Part shown: positions 47,433 through 56,644 of the stretch, one piece after another
Numbering within the stretch: the first letter of the stretch is position 1
Layout of the letters: every line of letters begins with the position of its first letter
Assembly: GCF_029961155.1 (NCBI RefSeq)
Contig: NZ_JASBRH010000003.1
Coordinates: 62,001-126,000 of the forward strand
Origin: Pontibacterium granulatum
Lineage (GTDB): Bacteria; Pseudomonadota; Gammaproteobacteria; Pseudomonadales; Balneatricaceae
Reading direction: 5' to 3'
Length of the DNA: 64,000 bases
Program-made: the position numbers and the translations under genes
The notes under the pieces: generated by a model
What the model was told of the DNA's origin: nothing
Database searches by the model: none
Seen by the model: the letters and a program-made list of their open reading frames with translations, nothing else

Positions 47433-49592
47433 TCACGCTTTGTGCGTGATCTCGAAGCAGACGTGTATACGCTGGTTACGTTTAAAGTCAGGATCCAGCG
47501 TCTGGGTTGTGATATCGCGAATCTCGAACGCGGCCAATGCATCGTAGTCGAGCTTGAAGCGACGATAATTGTTGGAGAAGATCAGTTTACCACCCGGGCG
47601 CAACAGCCCCATGGCAGCCTCCACCAGCTCCACATGGTCACGCTGAACATCCAGAATATTGGACATCCGCTTAGAGTTAGAGAACGTTGGCGGATCCATA
47701 AAGATCAGGTCGTATTCCGGTTTAAACTGACTGTGCAGCCACTTGAAACAATCGGAACGGATAAAGCGGTGCGCCTTGCCTTTACAGCCATTCAGCTCCA
47801 GGTTGCGCTCAGCCCAGTTCAGATAGGTGGACGACATATCCACACTGGTGGTTGATTTCGCCCCACCCACCGCTGCGTGCGCAGACGCAGTACCGGTATA
47901 GCAAAACAGGTTCAGGACATCTTTACCCTTTGCTTCCTGCTGAATTAGGTGGCGCACCGGACGGTGATCCAGGAACAAGCCGGTATCCAGATAGTCCTTC
48001 AGGTTGACCAGCAGGCGCACGCCGTGCTCATTCACCTCGAAGAAGTGATGGGTTTGCGACTGCTTTTCATACTGGGACGTACCCTGCTGACGCTTACGCT
48101 GCTTCAGGGTGATACGCTCTGCCGGCATATCCAACACCACCGGCAGCGCGGTCATGACTTCATTCAAGCGCGAGAAGGACTTCACCTTATCCACCGACTT
48201 CGGCGGCGCATACTCCTGCAGGTGCACCTGATCACCATAGATATCCACAGCGACCTGATACTCCGGAATATCCGCGTCGTAGGCACGGTAAGCCTGGATG
48301 TTCTCACGTTTCACCCACTTAGCCATCTGCTTGAGGTTCTTGCGCAGACGGTTGGCGAACATCTGTGCTCCTTCACTCAGCTCAACCTCACCCGACTCTG
48401 ATGGTTGCTCTGCACCCTGTTCAGCCTGCTCAGCGATGCTATAGATAAACAGGCGACTCTCGATCGGGCCGTTGAAGAACTTATACTGTTTATCCGCACG
48501 CAGCCCCATCACTTTGCACAGCTCAGGATTGCCGGTAAAGATCGCCGCCTGCCAGCCCGGGAATTGACGCTTCAGCAAATCGCCCAGGTGACGGTAGAGA
48601 AACATCAATTGCGACTCTTCACCCAGACGCTCACCGTAAGGTGGGTTAGTGAGCATCAAGCCGGTCTCGGCTTCCGGCAGATCGCTGCGCTGTAGATCCT
48701 CTACACGCCCGTTACGGAACTCGATAAAGGCATCCACACCCGCGCGTGCTGCGTTCTCTTTGGCCGTGCGCAGAACCTTGGAATCCATATCACGACCCGA
48801 GAACTTAACGCTCAATGTCGCCAGACCAGCATCCCGCCGACCTTCGGCTTCAGCTTTTAACGCCTGCCAAATATCACGCTTATGCTGCAACCAACGGTTA
48901 AATCCGTAATAGCGACGCTGCAGGCCCGGCGCTATATCGGCCGCCATCAATACAGCTTCTATCAACAGGGTGCCGGAACCACACATCGGATCCACCAGCA
49001 CCGGTGTCGATTCAGCTGCGTTCGGCCAGCCACAGCGGATCAGCAAGGCAGAGGCCAAGTTCTCTTTCAGCGGCGCTTCACCGGAACGCAGACGGTAAGC
49101 GCGACGGTGCAGGCTGTCACCAGACAGATCGAGGCTTAGTGTTGCCACACCACGCTGCAGGTGGACGTTGATACGAATATCGGGTGTCTGGCGCTCAACC
49201 GCCGGACGGCGACCGGTCTGCGCTCGGATCTGGTCAACGATCGCATCCTTGGTTTTCTGAGCACCAAAGCGGGTATTGTTGATACCTTCCGTACGGCCGG
49301 TGAAATCGATCGCCAGGGAGCCTTCCGGACGCATGTGCTCCAACCAATTGATCTGCTGAACACCAGCGTACAACTGGTCGGCAGATTCAGCTTCGAACTG
49401 GTGCAGATTCATTAATACCCGGTTAGCCAAGCGGGACCATAAACAGACGCGATACGCATCCTCCAGCTCTCCCTGAAAGTAGACACCAGCAACCGTCTGA
49501 CGGGTTTCCTGAATGCCGAGGCCGTGTAACTCCTCTTCCAGCAGTAACTCAACGCCCTTTGGACAGGTGAGAAAAAAGTTCATGGTTGTCAT
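47433..49592 (-). CDS. rlmL: Bifunctional 23S rRNA methyltransferase RlmKL
   Basis: About 719 aa, the fused enzyme making m2G2445 (RlmL) and m7G2069 (RlmK). An N-terminal THUMP domain and the RlmL domain carry MLTNPPYGERLGEESQLMFL near residue 315. The C-terminal RlmK part has NLFCYTGTASAHAAVGGAKS near 575 and IFMDPPTFSNSKRMSNI near 645. Start choice lies between ATG 49592 and ATG 49583, both near AGGTG; the family begins at MNFFLTCPKG, so either is acceptable. The frame is open to 49637 without support. Confidence 0.95.
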   Translation of the reverse strand: MTTMNFFLTCPKGVELLLEEELHGLGIQETRQTVAGVYFQGELEDAYRVCLWSRLANRVLMNLHQFEAESADQLYAGVQQINWLEHMRPEGSLAIDFTGRTEGINNTRFGAQKTKDAIVDQIRAQTGRRPAVERQTPDIRINVHLQRGVATLSLDLSGDSLHRRAYRLRSGEAPLKENLASALLIRCGWPNAAESTPVLVDPMCGSGTLLIEAVLMAADIAPGLQRRYYGFNRWLQHKRDIWQALKAEAEGRRDAGLATLSVKFSGRDMDSKVLRTAKENAARAGVDAFIEFRNGRVEDLQRSDLPEAETGLMLTNPPYGERLGEESQLMFLYRHLGDLLKRQFPGWQAAIFTGNPELCKVMGLRADKQYKFFNGPIESRLFIYSIAEQAEQGAEQPSESGEVELSEGAQMFANRLRKNLKQMAKWVKRENIQAYRAYDADIPEYQVAVDIYGDQVHLQEYAPPKSVDKVKSFSRLNEVMTALPVVLDMPAERITLKQRKRQQGTSQYEKQSQTHHFFEVNEHGVRLLVNLKDYLDTGLFLDHRPVRHLIQQEAKGKDVLNLFCYTGTASAHAAVGGAKSTTSVDMSSTYLNWAERNLELNGCKGKAHRFIRSDCFKWLHSQFKPEYDLIFMDPPTFSNSKRMSNILDVQRDHVELVEAAMGLLRPGGKLIFSNNYRRFKLDYDALAAFEIRDITTQTLDPDFKRNQRIHVCFEITHKA

Positions 49593-49917
49593 ACACCTAT
49601 GTACGTTTTCAGCCGTCAGCTGAACAAAATTCAACAAACAAAAGAATTAAATAAAAACTATTCACTCAAATCGTGCACTTTGAACGAAATACTTAACTTA
49701 ATGAATCTTCTCACTTTTTTGCACCAGCACTCTGATCATATTTATGACAGTACTGTAACAAGATAGTTAATTTAAATCGTACAACGCCACGTTTTTCGAT
49801 ATGAATATAGGTCTGTGAAGCAAATCACGAAGGAACGCGTCACAGCACACAGACAGGATACCAAGTCTCTGGTATCTGCTCTCAACACGATTAAAACAGA
49901 CAGAGAGGCTCCATCAG
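49593..49917. other. Divergent rlmKL-rmf spacer with rmf leader hairpin
   Basis: 325 bp without a gene. It contains the two promoters and a perfect hairpin GATACCA-AGTCTC-TGGTATC at 49857-49876 in the presumed rmf leader, ending 41 bases before its ATG. The dyad GACAGTACTGT near 49745 is a possible regulator site. The 49680-49800 part is very AT-rich. Confidence 0.5.
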
Positions 49918-50124
49918 ATGAAGAGACAGAAACGAGATCGTAGCTCTTCCCTTTTCAACCGTGGTTTTAAGGCAGGTCTTGATGGCAAATCCCGGGACAA
50001 TTGCCCAGTTAACACTTCAGAACTGCGCAGCCACTGGATGAGCGGCTGGCGTGAAGGCCGTGAAGCCCATTGGGGTGGCCAAACCGGCGTATCAGCGATA
50101 CAGATGAATCCGTCACTTCACTAA
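49918..50124 (+). CDS. rmf: Ribosome modulation factor
   Basis: 68-aa basic protein that dimerises ribosomes in stationary phase. It starts MKRQKRDRSSSLFNRGFKAG and has the RMF signature RDNCPVNTSELRSHWMSGWR near residue 28. It ends before a perfect hairpin terminator. Its place next to pyrD and rlmKL is the conserved gammaproteobacterial context. It is slightly longer than the 55 aa of E. coli because of its C-terminal tail. Confidence 0.96.
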   Translation: MKRQKRDRSSSLFNRGFKAGLDGKSRDNCPVNTSELRSHWMSGWREGREAHWGGQTGVSAIQMNPSLH

Positions 50125-50147
50125 CACGTATATATAAAGATTTCCCG

Positions 50148-50178
50148 GAAGCTCCCTCTCTAGGGAGCTTCATTTATT
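50148..50178 (+). terminator. rmf / pyrD terminator
   Basis: GAAGCTCCCTCT/AGGGAGCTTC palindrome at 50148-50171 followed by ATTTATTTG, between the convergent rmf and pyrD genes. Confidence 0.8.
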
Positions 50179-50186
50179 TGGGCGCT

Positions 50187-51212
50187 TTACACCTTCAGCG
50201 CTTTAATTGCATTAGCAGCATCCGCGACCAGTTGCGGACCATGGTAGATAAAACCGCTGTAGATCTGAACCAAGGTAGCTCCCGCCTCGATTTTCTCCGC
50301 CGCATCAAAGCCTTCAGTAATACCACCTACACCAATGATTGGCAGCGCACCATCCAGGGCATTGGCTAGCACACGAATCGCACGGGTCGATTTGTTACGT
50401 ACCGGCGCACCGGACAAACCTCCCGCCTCTTTTGCAAATGGCGAGTTTTCCACACCTTCACGGGACAGCGTGGTGTTGGTTGCAATCACCGCATCCATCT
50501 CATACGCCTTCAGTGAAGATGCTACCAGCTCCAACTCCTCTTCCGTCATGTCCGGTGCGATTTTCACTGCGATAGGTACGTAACGATCATGCAGACGCGC
50601 CTGACGCACCTGTTCGGTTTTCAGCGCATCCAACAAGCTGTTCAGAGATTCACCGTACTGCAGGGTACGCAGCCCCGGAGTGTTTGGCGAAGATACATTG
50701 ACGGTAATGTATGACGCGCGGTCATACACCTTACGCATGCAGTACAGGTAGTCGTCGTTGGCTTTCTCATTCGGGGTATCTTTATTCTTACCGATGTTGA
50801 TTCCCAGAATGCCCTTATAGGTGCTGTTCTGCAGGTTCTTCAACAGCTGATCAACGCCGTCGTTATTAAAACCCATGCGGTTGATGATTGCCGTCTGCTC
50901 AGGCAGGCGGAACAGACGCGGTTTCGGGTTACCCGCCTGTGGACGCGGTGTAACCGTACCCACCTCAACAAAGCCGAAGCCCATCGCCGCCAGACCGTCC
51001 ACAGCGATGCCGTTTTTGTCCAGACCAGCCGCCAGCCCCACACGGTTCGGGAAGGACAGCCCCATCACCTCAACCGGATCACTTACTTCCGTAGCCCCCA
51101 GCAGTTTGTTCAGACCAAGGTCTGCTGCCAGATTCATGGAGCGCAACGCCACCTCGTGAGAGGTCTCTGGGTCAAAACGGAACATCAGGGATCGGGCAAG
51201 AGGGTATAGCAT
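50187..51212 (-). CDS. pyrD: Dihydroorotate dehydrogenase (quinone), class 2
   Basis: 341-aa membrane-associated FMN enzyme of pyrimidine synthesis. The N-terminal helix ([20 protein letters not shown]) typical of class 2 is present. [20 protein letters not shown] near residue 55 and [20 protein letters not shown] near 80 bind FMN; the catalytic base Ser is in [20 protein letters not shown] near 171. Full length. Confidence 0.98.
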   Translation of the reverse strand: MLYPLARSLMFRFDPETSHEVALRSMNLAADLGLNKLLGATEVSDPVEVMGLSFPNRVGLAAGLDKNGIAVDGLAAMGFGFVEVGTVTPRPQAGNPKPRLFRLPEQTAIINRMGFNNDGVDQLLKNLQNSTYKGILGINIGKNKDTPNEKANDDYLYCMRKVYDRASYITVNVSSPNTPGLRTLQYGESLNSLLDALKTEQVRQARLHDRYVPIAVKIAPDMTEEELELVASSLKAYEMDAVIATNTTLSREGVENSPFAKEAGGLSGAPVRNKSTRAIRVLANALDGALPIIGVGGITEGFDAAEKIEAGATLVQIYSGFIYHGPQLVADAANAIKALKV

Positions 51213-51299
51213 GCGGGTTACTCTGCTCTGTCTGCACTTGAAAAATTTTGCCGCAGATTATAGGCGACCCGGCCATTTATTAACAGGCCGCGCGCCCTT

Positions 51300-51521
51300 T
51301 CAAGAGAGCTTCTCGATCTTCTGAAAACGGCCACTGCGGTCGAAGGTAATGCAGAAACGGCCAAAGATACCTGCATGGAGCAAGTATGGTTGCAAAATAT
51401 TTGCAGGAAAGCGCACGGTTCGCCCATCCAGCGCCCGGGTCACCACATCGCGCGCACTGCCTTTATATACCTGCAGATACTCATCCGCTGGCAGACGGAT
51501 ATCAAATACAATTTTGTTCAT
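51300..51521 (-). CDS. DUF2835 protein
   Basis: 73 aa: MNKIVFDIRLPADEYLQVYK at the start, then GSARDVVTRALDGRTVRFPA, and ending FDRSGRFQKIEKLS. This is the DUF2835 family, function unknown, usually found near pyrD/rmf in marine gammaproteobacteria. The ATG at 51521 is used since the family begins here; the open frame upstream to 51569 is unsupported. Confidence 0.85.
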   Translation of the reverse strand: MNKIVFDIRLPADEYLQVYKGSARDVVTRALDGRTVRFPANILQPYLLHAGIFGRFCITFDRSGRFQKIEKLS

Positions 51522-51736
51522 ACACAGCCAAAGTAACCTACCGGATGTGAAACAGCCGGCAATGACCAATCAAATTCAATCACACAACTTTATATAGGCG
51601 ATAGAGATCTGCCAAGCACTACAATACGCCCCTGCCACTCATCAACTCGGCCCTGTGGTCTGCATGGTTTGATAAGCTCAGACGCTTTACCCATAATAGT
51701 CTGGTTTTGAATCTGGCCTGTTGGAAAGCCCACTCT

Positions 51737-53359
51737 ATGCGAAAGTTGTTATTGCTCTGCTCCCTGATCAGCCTTCCCCTGCAGGCGGCTGTAAATGCTC
51801 AGGTGAATGTGCAGACACTGGAGTTGGGTGAAACACTGCAACTAACCCTCGAGGCCGATCAGAAAGTTAAGCAGAACCCGGATCTGTCTGCCCTGCATAA
51901 GCAGTTCCGGATTGTAGGCAGCAAACAGATGACCATCTCCAGCTACACCGGCGGAGAACCCCGTTTTACCACCCGCTGGCGGGTCATGTTGCGTCCGCTA
52001 AAACAAGGCCCGCTGACCATCCCGGCAATCCGCATTGGCGGTGAAAGCACTTTCCCGATCTCGCTCAACATCCTGCCTAGCCAGCGGGATAGCAGCCCAC
52101 TACTGGGGCACCAACTGGTGCTTGAAACCGAGCTGGATACCAACGAGATCTACCTGCACAGCCAGGCCATTCTGACGGTTCGCCTGTTTCACCAACAGCC
52201 GCTGCCGGACCAGGCACGCCTTGGCCACCCGATTACCACCGATGCCATCGTCAAACCGTTGGGTGAAGAACGGCGTTACTCTACCCGGTTACGTGGGCAA
52301 AACTATCAAGTCCTTGAGCGACGCTACGGTATCTACCCACAACAAACCGGCCTGATCCGCTTGGAGCCGATCAGCTACAACGATGGCAAATCCGGTAGCG
52401 TTGACCAGAATCTGCAGAAGACACCAATCGAAGTCGCAGTGCTACCCGAAGCGCTGCAGAAACGACCGGGATACTGGCTGCCCGCTACCCTGGTAAGCCT
52501 CGAAGACAACCTGCAGCCGCGCAACAGTGCTTCAATGGGTGAGGCCCTGACCCGCAAGATCACTCTGGAAGCACACGGCATTGTCGCGTCAGAGCTCCCC
52601 GCACTAAGCCCGCTGAAGAACGAACTGGCAGATATCCAGCTCGACAACGTCATCCTTGAAGAGCGTATGACCGACAAAGGGATAATCAGCACTCGCACCG
52701 AAGAGCTGACCGTTACACCTTACGAGCGCGGAGAGATCACCCTGCAGGCTATTCGCATTCCTTGGTGGGACGTCAGTCAGGACCGTGAGAAGGATGTCGC
52801 TATCGAGGCTCGCCTCATTAATGTGTCAGCAGCCAAATCCACACCAGCCCCGGTAGCGATTGAACCCACCTTAGCGGACACACCTGCGGCAACCGATCCG
52901 GACGTGCCAGCATCCGACAACAGTACGCTATTGATCTGGTTGCTCACCGGTCTGGCGATCGTGTCCAGCCTCGGCTGGCTCTACTCCTTCAATCGTATTC
53001 GTATCGGCAAGCGAAAAGAGCAGGCTCTACCTCCGCCACTGGAAGAGAGTGTCGAGGATATCGACTATTACGACCTGTCCGAAGCCAACAGTTTTGAAGA
53101 ACTCAGCCTAGCCTGCACTCAGAATCAATGTGCAACCAGCCAGCTACTTCTGTTGGAGTGGGCGCAACACACCTGGCCCAATGATGATATCTACGACAAC
53201 GAAGATATTGCCCGTGCATCCGGCAGCCAGACTCTGCAACTACTATTAATGGATCTGGAGCACCATATTGATCACGGTGAAGAGCACCTGTGGCGCGGGG
53301 ATCTACTTCTGGAAGCATTGGACAAGATCCGTGAACGCCGCCTTACCGGCAGTTACTGA
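51737..53359 (+). CDS. BatD-like protein
   Basis: About 540 aa. Signal peptide MRKLLLLCSLISLPLQAAVN, a periplasmic BatD domain (QVNVQTLELGETLQLTLEAD onward, with several Ig-like beta segments), one membrane helix near residues 395-415 (STLLIWLLTGLAIVSSLGWL) and an acidic cytoplasmic tail. BatD is normally encoded with batA/batB (VWA-domain) and a MoxR ATPase; none is next to it here, so it is either orphan or a distant part of the system. Its end overlaps the convergent TIGR01777 gene by 7 bases. The ATG at 51737 precedes the signal peptide; an earlier TTG is rejected. Confidence 0.87.
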   Translation: MRKLLLLCSLISLPLQAAVNAQVNVQTLELGETLQLTLEADQKVKQNPDLSALHKQFRIVGSKQMTISSYTGGEPRFTTRWRVMLRPLKQGPLTIPAIRIGGESTFPISLNILPSQRDSSPLLGHQLVLETELDTNEIYLHSQAILTVRLFHQQPLPDQARLGHPITTDAIVKPLGEERRYSTRLRGQNYQVLERRYGIYPQQTGLIRLEPISYNDGKSGSVDQNLQKTPIEVAVLPEALQKRPGYWLPATLVSLEDNLQPRNSASMGEALTRKITLEAHGIVASELPALSPLKNELADIQLDNVILEERMTDKGIISTRTEELTVTPYERGEITLQAIRIPWWDVSQDREKDVAIEARLINVSAAKSTPAPVAIEPTLADTPAATDPDVPASDNSTLLIWLLTGLAIVSSLGWLYSFNRIRIGKRKEQALPPPLEESVEDIDYYDLSEANSFEELSLACTQNQCATSQLLLLEWAQHTWPNDDIYDNEDIARASGSQTLQLLLMDLEHHIDHGEEHLWRGDLLLEALDKIRERRLTGSY

Positions 53360-54246
53360 AAGATCTGCGCCAGCGCCTGATCAAGTTCGGGATATTTAAA
53401 CTCAAAACCTGCCTGCATTAAACGTTGGGGATACACTCGCTGGCCTTCCAACAGGAGTTCAGCGCCCTCGCCCAACATCAACTCCACCACAAACGGTGGC
53501 AATGGCAATTTTGCCGGGCGCTTGAGTGATCTTCCCAGCGCCTGCGCAAACTCCGCGTTTCTGCGCGCCTCCGGCGCGGTCAGATTAAACGCCCCCTGCA
53601 ATGTTTGGTGACGCAACAGGAAATCTATGGCCCGCAGTTCATCTTCCAGATGGATCCACGACATCCACTGCCTACCCGTACCTATCGGACCACCAACGCC
53701 CATCTTGAATGGCGGTAACATCTTCTTCAGTGCGCCACCTTCGCCCAATACCACACCGGTTCGTATCAAGCACACACGTACACCCAGTTCGGCTGCACGC
53801 ATAGCTTCCTCTTCCCAATCGGCACACAGCGAATGGGTAAAGCCCTGGCGTACCGCGCTGGCTTCAACCAGCAGATCATCACCGGGGTGGGTACCGTAAT
53901 AACCGATGGCCGATCCACTGATAAACACCGAGGGTTTTTTCTCGGACATTGCCATCCAATCCACCAGCGCATGCGTCATCGTAAGACGGCTGTAACGCAA
54001 CAAATTCTTGCGTTTATCACTCCAGCGTCGATCCGCAATCGGCTCACCACATAGATTGATCACCGCGTCAAACGCTTCATCATCCACTTCCATCAAAGAG
54101 GACACCGTGCGCACATCAGGGCCCAGGATTTTTTTGGCCCGATCTGGGTTACGCGTTATGCAGGTGAAGTTCACGCCGTGAGGCTGACGCCACTTGATGT
54201 AGGCTTGGCCGATAAATCCGGTACCGCCGGTGATAAGCACTTTCAT
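53353..54246 (-). CDS. TIGR01777 family NAD-dependent epimerase/dehydratase-like protein
   Basis: 297-aa extended short-chain dehydrogenase (YfcH/SulA-like). The NAD(P) motif is MKVLITGGTGFIGQAYIKWR at the very start. VFISGSAIGYYGTHPGDDLL near residue 110 has the active-site Tyr-type region, and the C terminus carries the DUF1731-type ending RLMQAGFEFKYPELDQAL. GGGAG precedes the ATG at 54246. Function not established in any member I can name with certainty. The structured repeat copy B begins 20 bases upstream of its start. Confidence 0.92.
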   Translation of the reverse strand: MKVLITGGTGFIGQAYIKWRQPHGVNFTCITRNPDRAKKILGPDVRTVSSLMEVDDEAFDAVINLCGEPIADRRWSDKRKNLLRYSRLTMTHALVDWMAMSEKKPSVFISGSAIGYYGTHPGDDLLVEASAVRQGFTHSLCADWEEEAMRAAELGVRVCLIRTGVVLGEGGALKKMLPPFKMGVGGPIGTGRQWMSWIHLEDELRAIDFLLRHQTLQGAFNLTAPEARRNAEFAQALGRSLKRPAKLPLPPFVVELMLGEGAELLLEGQRVYPQRLMQAGFEFKYPELDQALAQIFQ

Positions 54247-54266
54247 GCCACACTCCCTTGAATCTG

Positions 54267-54533
54267 AAGAAGGTACGAACAAGTCCTGAAGGCACTCTGG
54301 CTTTCGGGAAGGTTCACAATCAAGGAAGCGTTTTGCTGTAATGTTGAAACCTTACAAAAAGCGCTGACACCGAGTGTGTATCTTCCCGAAAGCCCCTTAG
54401 GGCAAGCCCTTAAGCCTGCATCTGCGGTGTTGCAGTTTTTGCCAAGGGCTACGGCCATTACCTGCAAACTGCGCCTTGCATCTACAGGCTTAATGGCTTG
54501 CAGAGCACTATCAGGACTTATTCGTACCTTCTT
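54267..54533. repeat. Structured intergenic repeat, copy B (three-way junction)
   Basis: 267 bp closed by a 23-nt inverted repeat (54267-54289 with 54511-54533, 22 pairs). Arm 1 pairs 54299-54311 with 54382-54394 (13 of 13), with a nested AGCGTTTT.../AAAAAGCGCT stem. Arm 2 pairs 54404-54418 with 54485-54499 (14 of 15) and encloses the core shared with copy A (TTGCA...CTACGGCCATTACCTGCAA). The closing stem differs from copy A outside AAGTCCT, yet each copy remains self-complementary. It fills the divergent spacer between the TIGR01777 gene and ribE. Confidence 0.85.
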
Positions 54534-54593
54534 TAACTGATAGGCTTACGATAGATTTTAGACGTCAGATTCGTAGTTTGAGAGAAATAAGCC

Positions 54594-55205
54594 ATGTTTA
54601 CCGGCATCGTTCAGGGCAAAGCCACCATCACATCCATCGAAAAATATGACCAGTTTATGCGACTGCAGCTAGAACTGCCTGCAGAGCGCGCAGACAATCT
54701 CCAACTGGGTGCCAGCATCGCAGTGAACGGTACCTGCCTGACTGTTACAGCGTTTGAAGGCAACCTCGTCAGCTTTGACCTGATTATGGAAACCTTGCGG
54801 GTTACCAACCTTGGTACATTGTCGGCAGGTGATCAGGTGAACTTTGAGCGTGCTGCGCGCTTTGGTGATGAGATCGGCGGCCACTTGTTGTCAGGCCACG
54901 TGCATGATCAGGTCACCATCTGTCAGATCGAGAAACCGGAGAACAACTGCATTCTATGGTTTGAGGTGAGCGAAGAGTGGATGAAATACATCTTGCCGAA
55001 AGGCTTTGTCGCCCTCAACGGCTGCAGCCTCACCATCGGCGAAGTGGAAAACAATCGCTTTAATGTGTATCTGATTCCGGAAACCCTGGGGCTGACCGTG
55101 TTCGGCAATGCGGTGATCGGCAACAAAGTGAATCTGGAAATCGATCCCCAGACCCAGGCTGTGGTCGATACCGTTGAACGCTACATGCGCCAGAACCAGA
55201 ACTGA
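54594..55205 (+). CDS. ribE: Riboflavin synthase subunit alpha
   Basis: 203 aa, trimeric riboflavin synthase dismutating lumazine to riboflavin. It is made of two similar domains: MFTGIVQGKATITS / LGASIAVNGTCLTVTAFEG with SFDLIMETLRVTNLG, then HLLSGHVHDQVTI / PKGFVALNGCSLTIGEVE with YLIPETLGLTVFGN. The ending EIDPQTQAVVDTVERYMRQ matches E. coli RibC. The gene is alone, apart from other rib genes. Confidence 0.97.
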   Translation: MFTGIVQGKATITSIEKYDQFMRLQLELPAERADNLQLGASIAVNGTCLTVTAFEGNLVSFDLIMETLRVTNLGTLSAGDQVNFERAARFGDEIGGHLLSGHVHDQVTICQIEKPENNCILWFEVSEEWMKYILPKGFVALNGCSLTIGEVENNRFNVYLIPETLGLTVFGNAVIGNKVNLEIDPQTQAVVDTVERYMRQNQN

Positions 55206-55520
55206 GTTACCGTTGAACAAGTTCTGAACAATGCCAGGTCGAAACCAAGGTCTCAGGCTCAGTCATCAATCTGTAACTGAGGCCTGATAATGAAAAAATT
55301 TTATTTGCAATAATGTTGATTTTTTAAGTTGCTACTTGTTGTTTATGGCGTATACTGACTTAGCTTGAAATTTAGGCAGTGTTCGTGTGCACTACTACGA
55401 AGTACCATTGGAATACCTCGTCAGGGCCTCATTAGTAACACCACCATTTCTTAGCAACCCGGCCTTTAAAAAATAAAAAAGGCTTAATTTTCAAAACGTA
55501 ACAAGAAGGTAAGACTAATT
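55206..55520 (+). promoter_or_regulatory. Promoter and long leader of the cold-shock gene
   Basis: TTGCTA (55329-55334), 16-base spacer, TATACT (55351-55356) gives a start near 55363 and a leader of about 158 bases, typical of cspA-type mRNAs whose leader folds differently in the cold. A GCCTTT/AAAGGC hairpin lies near 55471-55490, and AAGAAGGT stands near the ATG. The part before 55325 is the ribE 3' flank with no gene. Confidence 0.6.
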
Positions 55521-55721
55521 ATGGCTACTGGCATCGTAAAATGGTTTAACGACGAGAAAGGTTTCGGTTTCATTCAGCAGGAACAGGGCCCAGACGTATT
55601 CGTACACCATACTGCTATCCAGTCCGACGGCTTCCGCTCCCTGCAGGAAGGCCAGAAAGTAGAATTCACCGTTGCTCAGGGTCCTAAAGGCCCACAGGCA
55701 GAGAACGTAACCAAGCTGTAA
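55521..55721 (+). CDS. CspA-family cold-shock protein
   Basis: 66-aa single cold-shock domain: [20 protein letters not shown] holds RNP1 (KGFGFI) and [17 protein letters not shown] holds RNP2 (DVFVHH). RNA chaperone. The coding sequence uses frequent codons, suggesting strong expression. A hairpin AGGGCGAC/GTCGCTCT near 55745-55768 follows, possibly a terminator though without a T run. Confidence 0.97.
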   Translation: MATGIVKWFNDEKGFGFIQQEQGPDVFVHHTAIQSDGFRSLQEGQKVEFTVAQGPKGPQAENVTKL

Positions 55722-55851
55722 TAGCTGTACGTTCACCGGTACATCAGGGCGACTTCCCGGTCGCTCTGATCTATATTCCCCTGCTCATTTATTTTTGGAC
55801 GTGTCCAAAGATAGTCTTCGTTTTATATCTATTTTCCTGAAAAGTAGATAT

Positions 55852-56541
55852 TTAGAACATCGCAACCTCATCTGCTGTTAATTGACGGTATTCACCCGGC
55901 TGCAATTTCGGGTCCAGCACCAGTCCGCCTATTCTTTCCCGGTGCAAGTCGATCACCTTGTTATCAAAATAACCGAACATTCTTTTTACCTGATGATAGC
56001 GTCCTTCAAACAGGGTCAAGCGCGCACTGTGTGATGACAACCTGTCCAGATCAGCAGGCAATGTCGTTAATCCTTCATATGCAAAGTGAATCCCCTGCCT
56101 GAACACCTCAGCGTAACCGGCCTCAATCGGATCTTCCGTCTGGACATGGTAGACCTTGGGAATACGCGTTTCCGGTTGTGTGACCCGTCGTGACCAGCGA
56201 CCGTCGTTGGTTAACAGCATCAGTCCGGTCGTATTCAAATCCAAACGCCCCGCTATGTGCAGGTCAGTGCGGACCTCCGCAGCAAACAGATCAGTGACGG
56301 TACGATGCTTATCATCCTTGGTGGCACTGACAACACCAACTGGCTTGTGCAGCATAAAGTACTTGGCTTGGCCGACCTGCAGTACTCGATCATCCAGAAT
56401 GACCTCCATCATCGGCGCCATTTTCAGCGAGCCATCGCGGGTGATTACACCATCCACACGTACACGGCCTGCCAACAGAAATTGGCGAACCTGACGGGAG
56501 CTCTCACGGGTTTGCTGGGTTAAGAATCGGTCTAATCGCAT
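55852..56541 (-). CDS. rsuA: 16S rRNA pseudouridine(516) synthase
   Basis: 229 aa. An N-terminal S4 domain (MRLDRFLTQQTRESSRQVRQ) is followed by the RsuA catalytic domain, with the active aspartate in AGRLDLNTTGLMLLTNDGRW near residue 97 and GRYHQVKRMFGYFDNKVIDL near 180. Length and the ending PGEYRQLTADEVAMF match RsuA rather than RluB/E/F. An ATATCTA/TAGATAT stem lies immediately after the stop (55825-55851). Confidence 0.95.
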   Translation of the reverse strand: MRLDRFLTQQTRESSRQVRQFLLAGRVRVDGVITRDGSLKMAPMMEVILDDRVLQVGQAKYFMLHKPVGVVSATKDDKHRTVTDLFAAEVRTDLHIAGRLDLNTTGLMLLTNDGRWSRRVTQPETRIPKVYHVQTEDPIEAGYAEVFRQGIHFAYEGLTTLPADLDRLSSHSARLTLFEGRYHQVKRMFGYFDNKVIDLHRERIGGLVLDPKLQPGEYRQLTADEVAMF

Positions 56542-56644
56542 AGGCGCCTATTATGCCAGAACCTTTGTAACCTCACCTGATAACTTGCCCGCTCAAAAGA
56601 ACACACGTAACGTAAAAGCACCATCTCCAACAGAGCCTCTCTTT

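Noticed and set aside
54274-54530. The 265-bp elements as ordinary MITEs with conserved terminal inverted repeats
   Set aside because: A MITE would share the same terminal sequence in each copy. Here the outermost 13 bases or so differ between copies yet pair within each copy, and no target-site duplication was identified.
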